Positions 26,964 to 37,989 of a DNA stretch of 64,000 nt are shown here, piece by piece (the stretch's first letter is position 1; every line of letters begins with the position of its first letter). The notes beneath the pieces are model-generated. The model made no database searches and had not been told where the DNA came from. It was given only the letters and a program-made list of their open reading frames with translations. The stretch is from Pullichristensenella excrementipullorum (GTDB taxonomy: Bacteria; Bacillota; Clostridia; Christensenellales; Aristaeellaceae). The stretch spans positions 25,551-89,550 of the forward strand of contig DVOU01000066.1 in NCBI GenBank assembly GCA_018713365.1, read 5' to 3'. Made by a program: the position numbers and the translations under genes.

Positions 26964-27596
26964 TTAAGCTGCGTTCACCACGCGCAGGCCAAGGAGCCTG
27001 CCTACGCCATTCTCGTCCAGATCCGTGCTGTCGCGGATGGTCTCCACGTCGATCTCTCCAGACGCATTGTAGAAGTTGGAGATCGTTCCCGTGAATTTGC
27101 CGCTTTCCAGCGCCTCGCCGTTGCTCTTCTGTACGTCGAGAAATTCCCGCACAGTCTTGCCCTGATAAACGAGCGCATCCCGATCGGCGTCATAGGCAAG
27201 TCCGAAGGCGGCATAGGGGAGGCAAAACGCTTCCTTTTCCGCCGCCGTCCACGGCAGGCCCTCCTGCGATGTATCGCCGCCTGCCGCCACGCTGTCTTCG
27301 GAGACGCTTTCCACGGCGCTTTCCCCGAGGACAGGCGCTCCGGGACTTTCGACGGTGTCTGCGTATTCCGTCTCCCCATGCGTGGCTCCGACGAATGTTC
27401 CGTCCGGCAACATGGCGCTGATCTGCCCATCTTCGACGCGGAAGGTGATGCCGTCCACCGCGTAGGTGCCATTCTCCGCGGAGAGAACATACGTCTTGCC
27501 GTTCACATCCACGGCAGTCGTTTGCGCCAGCGCCGGCAGGGCGACGGCGACAGTCAACATCAACAGCAGTATGAACCAGGTCTTTTTCATCTTCAT
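26964..27596 (-). CDS. secreted protein of unknown function
   Basis: 210 residues from ATG 27596. An N-terminal signal peptide (KKTWFILLLMLTVAVALPALA) is followed by short strand-forming repeats (VDVNGKTYVLSAENGTYAVD, ITFRVEDGQISAMLPDGTF), an acidic Ser/Glu-rich linker near 80-110 and a conserved-looking C-terminal part (LPWTAAEKEAFCLPYAAFGL, LVYQGKTVREFLDV). No lipobox, so it is released or wall-associated. The nearest regulator is the two-component pair just downstream. An ATG at 27590 is an alternative start. Confidence 0.65.
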   Translation of the reverse strand: MKMKKTWFILLLMLTVAVALPALAQTTAVDVNGKTYVLSAENGTYAVDGITFRVEDGQISAMLPDGTFVGATHGETEYADTVESPGAPVLGESAVESVSEDSVAAGGDTSQEGLPWTAAEKEAFCLPYAAFGLAYDADRDALVYQGKTVREFLDVQKSNGEALESGKFTGTISNFYNASGEIDVETIRDSTDLDENGVGRLLGLRVVNAA

Positions 27597-27678
27597 CCAT
27601 CCTTTCTTTGCCTGGGATGCTTTCAGTATAGCGATCCTTTCTGAAATGACGCTGAAAGTTGGTTGAAGATATGCTGTA

Positions 27679-28320
27679 TCACACCGCCCGCTCGCACATT
27701 CCCCCAAGCGCGCACCCCTCGCACCGCGCCGCCTTCCGGCACGCGCCGATGCAGTGTTCGAGGATGAGCCAGTGGAAATGCCCGTACACCCGCGCGTCCC
27801 GCGGCAGCGCACCCTCAAAGAAGTCCTTAATGGCCGCGTCGTCCGCGAAATTGCGTCCGAGGCGTCCGAGCAGCCGCCGTGTGTAGGCATCCACGATAAA
27901 ACTCGGGCGGAAAAAGGCGTAGACGAGGATGACGTCCGCCGTCTCCGCGCCCACGCCGCGGATGGCGAGCAGTTCTTCGCGCAATTCTTCCGTGGATACG
28001 CCCGCGGCGTTCTGCCGCTCGAAGCCGTATTTTCCGAACCACGCCGTCAGCGCCCGGATGGCGCGCGCCTTTCCCCGGCAAAACCCGCAGGGACGGATGA
28101 GCGCTTCCAGTTCTTCCGTCGAAAGTTCCCCAATGACCTCCGGCCGCAGCCGCCCGCCGATGGCCGCGCAGGTCTTTTCCACATTGCCCCACGCCGTGTT
28201 CTGCACCAGCACGGCCTGAAAAAGGACGGTATAGGCATCCTCCGACCACCAGCGCGGCTCGCCGTATGCGCGCAAAAGCGCCTCGTACAGCGCCGCCGCG
28301 CCCAAGGGACGCTCAGCCAT
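27679..28320 (-). CDS. HhH-GPD DNA glycosylase (endonuclease III / MagIII-like)
   Basis: 213 residues with a HhH-GPD fold. LLAIRGVGAETADVILVYAF is the helix-hairpin-helix, and FIVDAYTRR contains the catalytic Asp. Where endonuclease III has a catalytic Lys after the hairpin (GVGRKTA), this protein has Glu (GVGAETA), so a plain glycosylase of the COG2231/MagIII type is more likely than an AP lyase. A C-terminal cysteine cluster (CIGACRKAARCEGCALGGMC) can hold a 4Fe-4S cluster. It probably removes damaged bases. ATG 28320 overlaps the DUF1848 stop by 8 bases. Confidence 0.85.
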   Translation of the reverse strand: MAERPLGAAALYEALLRAYGEPRWWSEDAYTVLFQAVLVQNTAWGNVEKTCAAIGGRLRPEVIGELSTEELEALIRPCGFCRGKARAIRALTAWFGKYGFERQNAAGVSTEELREELLAIRGVGAETADVILVYAFFRPSFIVDAYTRRLLGRLGRNFADDAAIKDFFEGALPRDARVYGHFHWLILEHCIGACRKAARCEGCALGGMCERAV

Positions 28321-29239
28321 GCCGCGCCTCCTTGCGAAACGACTTCTGCGCCCCCTGCGCGATGGTGTCCTCCGGCCGCAAATGCCCAAGCAGCAGCGGC
28401 GAGGCGGGGTCGTGCAGCTTGTAGTTCTGAAAGGCCAAAAGGGGATTCTTGTTGGCGTAGCAGTACTTGCAGCCGTTTAAGCAGGTGTCGTAAGCGCCGA
28501 TGTCGCGGCTCTCGATGCAGTGACAGCCCTGCCGCGAGCCCTTGTGTTTGAGATCCTTGAATTCAATGCCGTTGGCTCTGCCGAGAATATCCAGCGTCAT
28601 GCAGCCCGAGGGATGGATGCCGTAGCGGGAATAATCCCCGTTGGTGCCGCAGGTCTGCAAAGAAACGCCGTACTTCCGGGCGATGGCGCCCAGTCCCCGC
28701 GCCACCTCGTCCATCTCCCAGTCTGAAAAGGGGATGATCTCCGGCATGTTGCTCTCCAGTTTTTTGTACATCTCCACAAAGCTGAAGATGCAGCGGTCGA
28801 TGTGCGGCGCGAGCGTCGCGGCCATGCGCTCAAACGTCTCCATATGGCGTTCAATGGTGTACTTGCGCGTGAGCAGCACGGGGTCGTAGCGCCAGGCGAC
28901 GCGCCCTTTGCCCACCTGTTTGGACAGCGCCATCAGCGTTTCCACGCTTTGCCCGATAGACGGCACGCCCGGCTCCACGTCCTTGCCGTAGGCGGTGATG
29001 GTATAGTAAAAGTAGGTGGGGAAGCGCTCGGTAATCTCATGTAGGCGCGGCAAAATGGGCGCGTAGTTCTTGGAACAGAACACCACGCAGTCCACTTTCT
29101 CCGGCGTCAGCTCATAGCGCGTCACCTTGTTTGGAAACAGCGGATTGCGCGAAAGCACATAGCCCTCGGCAAAGCGCCACAAAAGCCAGTCGGTATAATA
29201 CTGCACGGTGTCCGTGCGCGCGCCGGTGTTGACGATCAT
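28313..29239 (-). CDS. DUF1848 domain protein
   Basis: 308 residues from ATG 29239, preceded by GGAGAGG. It matches DUF1848: TDTVQYYTDWLLWRFAEGYV near the start, VDCVVFCSKNYAPIL, and a late cysteine set CLNGCKYCYAN. The C-x3-C-x2-C spacing is that of radical-SAM 4Fe-4S sites, although it sits near the C-terminus here. No reaction is known for the family. It is read with the HhH-GPD glycosylase gene, hinting at a nucleic-acid or photoproduct role, but that is guesswork. Confidence 0.85.
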   Translation of the reverse strand: MIVNTGARTDTVQYYTDWLLWRFAEGYVLSRNPLFPNKVTRYELTPEKVDCVVFCSKNYAPILPRLHEITERFPTYFYYTITAYGKDVEPGVPSIGQSVETLMALSKQVGKGRVAWRYDPVLLTRKYTIERHMETFERMAATLAPHIDRCIFSFVEMYKKLESNMPEIIPFSDWEMDEVARGLGAIARKYGVSLQTCGTNGDYSRYGIHPSGCMTLDILGRANGIEFKDLKHKGSRQGCHCIESRDIGAYDTCLNGCKYCYANKNPLLAFQNYKLHDPASPLLLGHLRPEDTIAQGAQKSFRKEARHG

Positions 29240-29447
29240 GCTCGCCTCTCCTTCCATGGTACTCTGCCTCCAATGATAGCGCAAAGCGTCACCGATTGTC
29301 AACGTCGTTCTGACTGCCGCAAATAGCGCGCTTTTTCGCTGTAGTCCGACATTTTCTGGCACGGAGCGGGGCTTTTGTGTGAACTGCGCGCCATCCGTCT
29401 CGAGGATGTGCTATAATACGGAAAGAAGATAAGGCAGGGAGGGTGCC

Positions 29448-30089
29448 ATGGCGAGGGAGCGAAAGGGCAGGGAAGTCCGCCCACGCAGGAGGGCGCGTCG
29501 GGGGCGCGTGTTGCGCCGACTGTTGACGCTGACGGTGTTCATCGCGCTGGTGGCCATCATCGTCTGGATGGCGCCGCGGGTGCTTACAGAGCGCTCGGAG
29601 GTGAGCAGTGAGACGGTGGCCATGGAGTTGCGGAACATCGGCGAATTGGCCACGCAGTCCGGCTATTACACCAACGTTCAGGTCATCAAAAGCTCGCGGC
29701 AGCTCTTTGGCGTGGACATACCGCTGACGCAGAGCCAGTTCATCTTCAGTTACGATGGCGTGGTCAAGGCGGGCGTGGACTTTGCCGACATCGGCATAGA
29801 GGTGCGGGAGGCGGAGCATCGCGTCACAGTGACGCTGCCTGAGGTAAAGGTACTCAGCAACGAGATCGACCTGGACAGCCTGGAGATATACGACGAATCC
29901 AACAACATCTTCCACCCGCTGGACATAGACGATATCAACATCTCGCTCATCGAGATGCAGGAAGAATCCGAGCAAAAGGCCATCGAGGACGGCCTTCTCG
30001 AAAGCGCCCGCGACAATGCTGAAGCCCTGCTGCGCGGCATGCTGGCCGGTTTTTACGACACGCAGCGCTATACCATCGAATTTGCCTGA
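29448..30089 (+). CDS. DUF4230 domain membrane-anchored protein
   Basis: 213 residues. A basic N-terminus and one membrane helix (LLTLTVFIALVAIIVWMAP, about 25-43) precede an extracytoplasmic DUF4230-like domain (VAMELRNIGELATQSGYYTN, VVKAGVDFADIGIEVREAEH, VTVTLPEVKVLSNEID). Function unknown. TATAAT at 29412-29417 is a likely -10. ATG 29448 has GGGAGGG just ahead. A tiny membrane peptide gene follows 18 bases later. Confidence 0.82.
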   Translation: MARERKGREVRPRRRARRGRVLRRLLTLTVFIALVAIIVWMAPRVLTERSEVSSETVAMELRNIGELATQSGYYTNVQVIKSSRQLFGVDIPLTQSQFIFSYDGVVKAGVDFADIGIEVREAEHRVTVTLPEVKVLSNEIDLDSLEIYDESNNIFHPLDIDDINISLIEMQEESEQKAIEDGLLESARDNAEALLRGMLAGFYDTQRYTIEFA

Positions 30090-30107
30090 TGAGGCGAGGA
30101 GGGACCC

Positions 30108-30209
30108 ATGTTCAAAGCCCTGAAGAAGATACTGCTGCGCGTGCTGGGAACGGCGGTCGCGCTCATTGCGCTGTTCTATTTGATCCTGCTCATCACCGCG
30201 TGGATATGA
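30108..30209 (+). CDS. 33-residue single-helix membrane peptide
   Basis: ATG 30108 to TGA 30207-30209 with a strong AGGAGGGA site. The product begins MFKALKKILLRVLG and continues as one hydrophobic helix ending LLITAWI. Basic start plus a single helix is the usual form of bacterial small membrane proteins. It lies between the DUF4230 gene and its terminator, so it is transcribed with it, and may be a partner or stabiliser. No homologue is known to me. Confidence 0.6.
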   Translation: MFKALKKILLRVLGTAVALIALFYLILLITAWI

Positions 30210-30224
30210 CAGCACCCCACAGAA

Positions 30225-30264
30225 AGGGCGGCGGACATCGGGTCAGACCCGGCTCCGCCGCCCT
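30225..30264. terminator. bidirectional terminator between DUF4230 operon and pepF
   Basis: AGGGCGGCGGA and TCCGCCGCCCT arms enclose a smaller CGGGTC/GACCCG stem. On the minus strand it exits into CCCTTTC, serving pepF as well. Confidence 0.78.
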
Positions 30265-30305
30265 GTTGCAAAGCGCCCCGGCCGTCGCCAGGGCGCTTCA
30301 TCCGT

Positions 30306-32087
30306 TTACTTCGTCAGTTCCTCGTACTTCTCCACCAGCGCGTCGAAGGCGTCCAGCGCGCAATCCACGGCCTCGGGCTTTTCCATGTCCACCCCGGCCA
30401 CGCGCAGCGCCTCCAGGGGCGGCACGCTGGAACCGAGAGAAAGGAATTTCTTGTAGCGCTCCACCGCCGCCGCGCCCTCGGTGCGGATGCCTTCGGCAAG
30501 CGCCATCGCCGCCGAAAAGCCGGTGGCGTATTTGTAGACGTAGAAGGCGTTGTAGAAGTGGGGGATGCGCATCCACTCGTAGGCGATGAGCGCGTCCTGC
30601 CGGACCTGCGGGTAGTAGGCGGCGTTGAGTTTGGCATAGACGGCATTGAGGCTCTCCGCCGTCAGCGCCTCGCCGCGCTCAGCCATGGCGTGCGCCTCGC
30701 GCTCGAACTCGGCGAACATCGTCTGGCGGAACACTGTGCCGCGGAAGCCGTCGAGCAGGTGCCAGGTGAGGAACGCCTGCGCCTGTTTGTCATCCTTGTA
30801 GCGCTCCATCAGCGCGCGCAGAACGAGGATCTCATTGGTCGTCGAGGCCACCTCGGCCACGAACAATGAGTATTCCGCGTCCAGATAGGGCTGATGTTTG
30901 TTGCTCAGATAGGTGTGCAGGGAATGCCCCATCTCGTGGGCGATGGTAAGCACGGAATCGAGGTTTTCCTTGTAGTTGAGCAGCACGTAGGGGTGCGTGC
31001 CATAGGTGCCCCACGAATACGCGCCCGCGGACTTGCCCTCGTTTTCGTAAACGTCGATCCAGCGCTCCTCGCGCGCCTTGCGCAGTATGGCCTGATAGTC
31101 CTCGCCGAGCGCGGAGAGCGCCTCCACCACCAGCTCGTAGGCCTCGTCAAAGGGCAGCTTGATGTCAAAGCCCTCCACCGCCGGCACGTAGAGGTCGATC
31201 ATGCGCATGTCGGAAACGCCGATCCGTTCGCCATTGCGCTTCACAAAGCGCGCCAACGCCGGTATGTGCCGCCGCACGGAGGCGACGAGGTTGTCGTAGA
31301 CGCTCACGGACACCTGATCCGGGAACAGCGCCGCTTCCAGCGCGCCCTTGTGCTTCGCCGTGCGCGCGGAAAAGATGTCGGCGCGTACCGAGGCGTCGTA
31401 GAGCGCGGGAATGGTGGAGGCAAAGGACTGATACGTCGTGTACAGCCCCTCGAACGCCGCCGCGCGCACGCCGCGGTCGCGATTCATCATCAGGGGGATG
31501 TAGTTGGCATGGGTGATGCGCACGTCCTCGCCCTTTTCGTCCTTGATGACGGGAAATTTCATGTCCGCGTCGGCAAGCATGGTGTAAATGGTGTCCGGCG
31601 CGGCGGCCATCTCCCCGGCCATGGCCACGATGCGCTCCTCCGCCTTGGAGAGCGTGTGCGGCCGCTGCCGTTCCACCTCGCGCAGCATGACGGCGAACTC
31701 GGCAAACGCCGGTTTTTCGCATACGGAGGCAATGTACTCCGCCGGAAGCGAGAGCAGTTCCGGCGTCAAAAAGCTCGCCGCCGTCTCCACCTTGGTGATC
31801 AGCGCCTGCGCCCGCGCCGTCAGCGCCTGATTCGCGGCAACGCGGTTGTCCTCGTCGCGGCGCATGCGCGCGTAGGCGAACACCGTGGCGGCGATCTCCT
31901 GCATGGAGGCAAAGTGGCGCAGCGCCTCCAGAAGCGCCTCCTCGTCTCCCAGCGTCCCCTCGAAGCGGCCAAAGTCCGCGGCCAGCTTTTCCGCGGCGCG
32001 CAGGGCGTTTTCCCAATCCTCGTTGCTTTCGTAGATGTCCTCCAGCCGCCAGCGATACTCGAGCGGTATGTCCTTGCGTTCGGTCAT
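30306..32087 (-). CDS. pepF: oligoendopeptidase F (M3 zinc peptidase)
   Basis: 593 residues, standard PepF length. The zinc motif HEMGH is at 384-388 with the distal Glu further on in VAEVASTTNEILVL. Other family features are LPLEYRW-like start, YTTYQSFASTIPALYDASV and GAYSWGTYGTHPYVLLNY. It cleaves short peptides in the cytoplasm. ATG 32087 follows GGAGGAGC. It stands alone between terminators. Confidence 0.95.
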   Translation of the reverse strand: MTERKDIPLEYRWRLEDIYESNEDWENALRAAEKLAADFGRFEGTLGDEEALLEALRHFASMQEIAATVFAYARMRRDEDNRVAANQALTARAQALITKVETAASFLTPELLSLPAEYIASVCEKPAFAEFAVMLREVERQRPHTLSKAEERIVAMAGEMAAAPDTIYTMLADADMKFPVIKDEKGEDVRITHANYIPLMMNRDRGVRAAAFEGLYTTYQSFASTIPALYDASVRADIFSARTAKHKGALEAALFPDQVSVSVYDNLVASVRRHIPALARFVKRNGERIGVSDMRMIDLYVPAVEGFDIKLPFDEAYELVVEALSALGEDYQAILRKAREERWIDVYENEGKSAGAYSWGTYGTHPYVLLNYKENLDSVLTIAHEMGHSLHTYLSNKHQPYLDAEYSLFVAEVASTTNEILVLRALMERYKDDKQAQAFLTWHLLDGFRGTVFRQTMFAEFEREAHAMAERGEALTAESLNAVYAKLNAAYYPQVRQDALIAYEWMRIPHFYNAFYVYKYATGFSAAMALAEGIRTEGAAAVERYKKFLSLGSSVPPLEALRVAGVDMEKPEAVDCALDAFDALVEKYEELTK

Positions 32088-32115
32088 CGTGAAAATGCTC
32101 CTCCTTGTTTGGAAA

Positions 32116-32137
32116 AGCCCCCGGGCAGAGCCGGGGG
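32116..32137 (-). terminator. terminator of the Ca2+ ATPase gene
   Basis: GCCCCCGG/CCGGGGGC hairpin followed on the minus strand by TTTTCC, between the ATPase stop and the pepF start. Confidence 0.75.
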
Positions 32138-32144
32138 CGTCGTC

Positions 32145-34766
<2,622 letters not shown>

Positions 34767-34778
34767 GGTCTCCTCCTG

Positions 34779-35771
34779 TTACTGGCGGGAAAGGGTGGCG
34801 AGAATGACGGCCTTGATGGTGTGCAGGCGGTTTTCCGCCTCGTCAAAGACCACGGAGCGCTTGCTTTCAAACACCTCGTTGGTCACTTCCATCTCCGTCA
34901 GGCCGAATTTTTCATGGATCTCGCGCCCCACCTCGGTGCCAAGGTCGTGATACGAGGGCAGGCAGTGCATGAAGATGGCGCAGTCGGCGGCGTTTTCAAA
35001 GGCGGCGGCGTTGACCTGATAGGGCAGCAGCAGCTCGATGCGCTCTTTCCACACGTCCTCCGGCTCGCCCATCGAGACCCAGATGTCGGTGTAAAGCACT
35101 TCCGCGCCGCGCGTGCCGTCGGCAACGTCCGAGGTGAGCGTCACGCTGCCGCCGGTGTTCTCGGCGATCTCCCGCGCGGTCTTGACCAGTTCTTCCGCCG
35201 GGAACAGCGCCTCGGGCGCGCAGGCGGTGAAGTGCATGCCCATCTTGGCGCAGGCGATCATCAGCGAATTGGCCACGTTGTTGCGCGCGTCGCCCATGAA
35301 GGTGAGCCTCACGCCGGCAAGGCGGCCCAGCTGTTCCTCGATGGTCAGAAGGTCGGCCAGCATCTGCGTGGGATGGAACTGGTCGGTCAGGCCGTTCCAC
35401 ACCGGCACGCCGGAGTACTTTGCCAAAAGTTCCACGGTATTTTGGCTGAAACCGCGGTATTCAATACCGTCGTACATGCGGCCCAGCACGCGCGCCGTGT
35501 CCTCGATGCTCTCCTTTTTGCCCATCTGCGAGCTGACCGGGTCGAGGAAGGTCACGCCCATGCCCAGATCGCGCCCCGCCACCTCAAAGGCGCAGCGCGT
35601 GCGCGTGGAGGTCTTTTCAAACAGCAGCACGATGTTGCGGCCCATCAGGTGCCGGTGGCCGATGCGCAGATGCTTTTCGCGCTTCAGGCGCTTGGCCAGA
35701 TCGAGCAGATGGCGGATTTCGTCGGGCGTGTAGTCCAGAAGCGTGAGGAAACTGCGTCCATACAGCGTCAT
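34779..35771 (-). CDS. argF: ornithine carbamoyltransferase
   Basis: 330 residues. STRTR binds carbamoyl phosphate, HPTQMLAD is the family loop, WVSMGE and HCLPSYHD are ornithine-side motifs. It makes citrulline from ornithine and carbamoyl phosphate. No arcA or arcC is near, so the biosynthetic name argF is chosen, though length also fits catabolic ArcB. ATG 35771 overlaps the stop of the M20 amidohydrolase gene (ATGA), which could mean that gene acts on an acyl-amino acid of this pathway. Confidence 0.94.
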   Translation of the reverse strand: MTLYGRSFLTLLDYTPDEIRHLLDLAKRLKREKHLRIGHRHLMGRNIVLLFEKTSTRTRCAFEVAGRDLGMGVTFLDPVSSQMGKKESIEDTARVLGRMYDGIEYRGFSQNTVELLAKYSGVPVWNGLTDQFHPTQMLADLLTIEEQLGRLAGVRLTFMGDARNNVANSLMIACAKMGMHFTACAPEALFPAEELVKTAREIAENTGGSVTLTSDVADGTRGAEVLYTDIWVSMGEPEDVWKERIELLLPYQVNAAAFENAADCAIFMHCLPSYHDLGTEVGREIHEKFGLTEMEVTNEVFESKRSVVFDEAENRLHTIKAVILATLSRQ

Positions 35772-36892
35772 AGGGCATCTCCTTTCCAGTCGGCGAACAT
35801 GGCGAGGCGGCAGAAGGCCTCAAGGCCGTTCACCAGCGCCTCTTCGTCCAGTGTGAACAGGGGGGAGTGCAGGGGGGCGTTCGAGCCGGTGCCCAGATAG
35901 AACATCATGCCGGGCACGCGCTCCAGATAAAAGGCAAAATCTTCGGTGGTCAGGTCGGGCGCGGGCAAAAGGCGGAAGGGCAGGTCACAGGCGGCGACGC
36001 GGAAGCGCGCGAACAGCGCCTCGTCGTTGACGGTGGGCGGATAGCCGTCGCCAAACGCCACCTCCGCTTCCACGCCCAGCGGCGCGCAGGCCGCGCATAC
36101 GGCGCCGCGGATGCCCTCCTTGATGCGCGCGTGGTCCTCGCGGCTGAAGGCGCGCGCCGTGCCGGAAAGCTCCGCCGCGTCGGGCACGATGTTGGTCGAG
36201 TTGCCGGCGTGGAACGAGCAGAGGCGAACAAGGCGCGGCATGTCCGCGGGCAAGGAGGCGTCAAAGGTGTACACATTGCGCACGGCCTCCGCCCCGGCGA
36301 GCATGGCGTCGCGCCCCTCGCGGGCGCGGGCGGCGTGGGCTGAAGCGCCCGTCAGGCGGATGTGTACCTCCGAGGAGGTGGCCATGAACGCCCCCGGTCT
36401 GGAACAGAGAACGCCCCTGTCGATGCCGGGCTGCACGTGCATGGCGAAGATGCGCCGCACATGATGCTCCTCCAGCGCGCCGCTTTCCACGATCAGGCGC
36501 GCGCCGCCGCCCGATTCCTCCGCGGGCTGAAAAATGACCAGCGCGTTGCAGGGCAATCCATTTACGCGCCCGGAGAGCCATTCGCAGAAAGCCAGCATGG
36601 TCGCCATGTGGGCGTCGTGACCGCAGGCGTGCATCCTGCCGGGATGCTCCGACGCGAAGGGACAGCCCGCCGCCTCCTGTATGGGCAGCGCGTCCATGTC
36701 GCAGCGAAAGGCGGTGGTCTCCGCCCGTCCGGCGTCAAACCATGCCAGAACGCCGCTGGGGGAGAGCGCCTTTACGCGCGCGCCCAGTCCCTCGAGATGC
36801 GCAAGCACATACGCCTGCGTCCTGGGCAGGTCGAACCCCACTTCCGGGATGCGGTGCAGGGCGCGCCGGTGGCGGCGGAGAGTTTCGAGCAT
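35768..36892 (-). CDS. M20D amidohydrolase, possible N-acetyl-diaminopimelate deacetylase
   Basis: 374 residues, M20 subfamily D. Metal-site motifs RCDMDALPIQEA, HACGHDAHMA and QPAEESGGGARLI are all present, with the dimerisation domain about 180-290. Family members remove acyl groups from amino acids. The divergent neighbour is dapA-dapB-dapH, whose acetylase branch needs an N-acetyl-LL-diaminopimelate deacetylase of exactly this class, so that role is plausible. Coupling to argF by ATGA leaves an N-acyl-ornithine or general hippuricase-like role open. Confidence 0.85.
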   Translation of the reverse strand: MLETLRRHRRALHRIPEVGFDLPRTQAYVLAHLEGLGARVKALSPSGVLAWFDAGRAETTAFRCDMDALPIQEAAGCPFASEHPGRMHACGHDAHMATMLAFCEWLSGRVNGLPCNALVIFQPAEESGGGARLIVESGALEEHHVRRIFAMHVQPGIDRGVLCSRPGAFMATSSEVHIRLTGASAHAARAREGRDAMLAGAEAVRNVYTFDASLPADMPRLVRLCSFHAGNSTNIVPDAAELSGTARAFSREDHARIKEGIRGAVCAACAPLGVEAEVAFGDGYPPTVNDEALFARFRVAACDLPFRLLPAPDLTTEDFAFYLERVPGMMFYLGTGSNAPLHSPLFTLDEEALVNGLEAFCRLAMFADWKGDAL

Positions 36893-37054
36893 GTCCGTCC
36901 CTCCATGGTCATCCTTTTCGTCATTTTAGCATGCCAACATTAAATCTGTTTGTCAACAGTGGTAAAAGATGCAATTTTGGGCAAAGGGACAGTCCTTGCG
37001 ACAGGGACACATGTATTTGATGCGCGTACAAAATGGGCAACGCGCAACCAAAAC

Positions 37055-37083
37055 TTGCAAAATGCCCAGGACTCTGCTATGAT
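37055..37083 (+). promoter_or_regulatory. promoter of the dapA-dapB-dapH operon
   Basis: TTGCAA (37055-37060), 17 bases, TATGAT (37078-37083), 30 bases before the dapA ATG. No lysine riboswitch fold was recognised in the short leader. Confidence 0.6.
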
Positions 37084-37113
37084 GTTCAAAACGGAAAACG
37101 CGGAGGTGCGGCC

Positions 37114-37989
37114 ATGTTTGAAGGCAGTTATGTGGCGCTGGTGACCCCCTTTTACCCGGATGGAAGCATCAACTTCGAGCGCCTGAAGCAGCTTTGCCAG
37201 TGGCACGTGGAAAACGGCACGGACGGTCTTGTCGTCCTCGGCACCACGGGCGAATCCAGCACCACGGACGCCGCCGAGGACGCGGCCATCGTCCGCTGCT
37301 GCGTGGACGCCATCGGCGGCCGCATCCCGGTCATCGCCGGCGGCGGCTCCAACTGCACGGAAACGTCGCTTGCGAAGAGCCGCAAGTTCCGCGATCTGGG
37401 CGCGGACGGGCTTCTGCTCATCACGCCCTACTACAACAAGGCCAACCAGAAGGGCATGTACCGCCACTTTGCCACCGTGGCCGAGGCGGTCGATCTGCCC
37501 ATCCTCCTTTACAACGTGCCGGGCCGCACGGGCTGTTCGCTCTCGGTGGAGTGCGTGGAAGCGCTCTCGAAGCTCCCCAACGTGCGCGGCATCAAGGAGG
37601 CAAGCGGCAACATCTCCTATACGGCGAAGGTGGCGCGGCTGACGAATGACGAGTTCGTCCTCCTCTCCGGCAACGATGATATGATCGTCCCCGTGCTGTC
37701 TCTGGGCGGCGTGGGCGTCGTCAGCGTCTGGGCCAACATCTGCCCGAAGCAGGTACACGACCTCGTGGCCGCTTACCGCTCCGGCGATGGCAGAAGGGCG
37801 CTGGATCTGCAACTTAAGCACCTCGAACTTATCAACGCGCTGTTCATCGAGGTCAACCCCATCCCCGTCAAAGAAGCCATGAACATGCTCGGCATGGAGG
37901 CCGGCCCCTGCCGCCTGCCCCTGTGTGAGATGGAGGACAAAAACCGCGAGGCGCTGCAAAAGGCCCTGCGCGTGCTGGAGGAAGCATGA
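37114..37989 (+). CDS. dapA: 4-hydroxy-tetrahydrodipicolinate synthase
   Basis: 291 residues. DapA condenses pyruvate with aspartate semialdehyde. Motifs: VALVTPFYPDGSIN, LGTTGESST, ITPYYNKANQKGMYRHF with the catalytic Tyr, LYNVPGRTG, and GIKEASGN with the Schiff-base Lys. ATG 37114 follows CGGAGGTG; an upstream ATG at 37033 would precede the promoter and is rejected. First gene of a tight three-gene lysine/diaminopimelate operon. Confidence 0.96.
   Translation: MFEGSYVALVTPFYPDGSINFERLKQLCQWHVENGTDGLVVLGTTGESSTTDAAEDAAIVRCCVDAIGGRIPVIAGGGSNCTETSLAKSRKFRDLGADGLLLITPYYNKANQKGMYRHFATVAEAVDLPILLYNVPGRTGCSLSVECVEALSKLPNVRGIKEASGNISYTAKVARLTNDEFVLLSGNDDMIVPVLSLGGVGVVSVWANICPKQVHDLVAAYRSGDGRRALDLQLKHLELINALFIEVNPIPVKEAMNMLGMEAGPCRLPLCEMEDKNREALQKALRVLEEA

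Noticed and set aside
36893..37113. Lysine riboswitch before dapA
   Set aside because: A sigma-A-like promoter lies only about 30 bases before the ATG, leaving no room for the long lysine aptamer, and none of its conserved segments were seen upstream.
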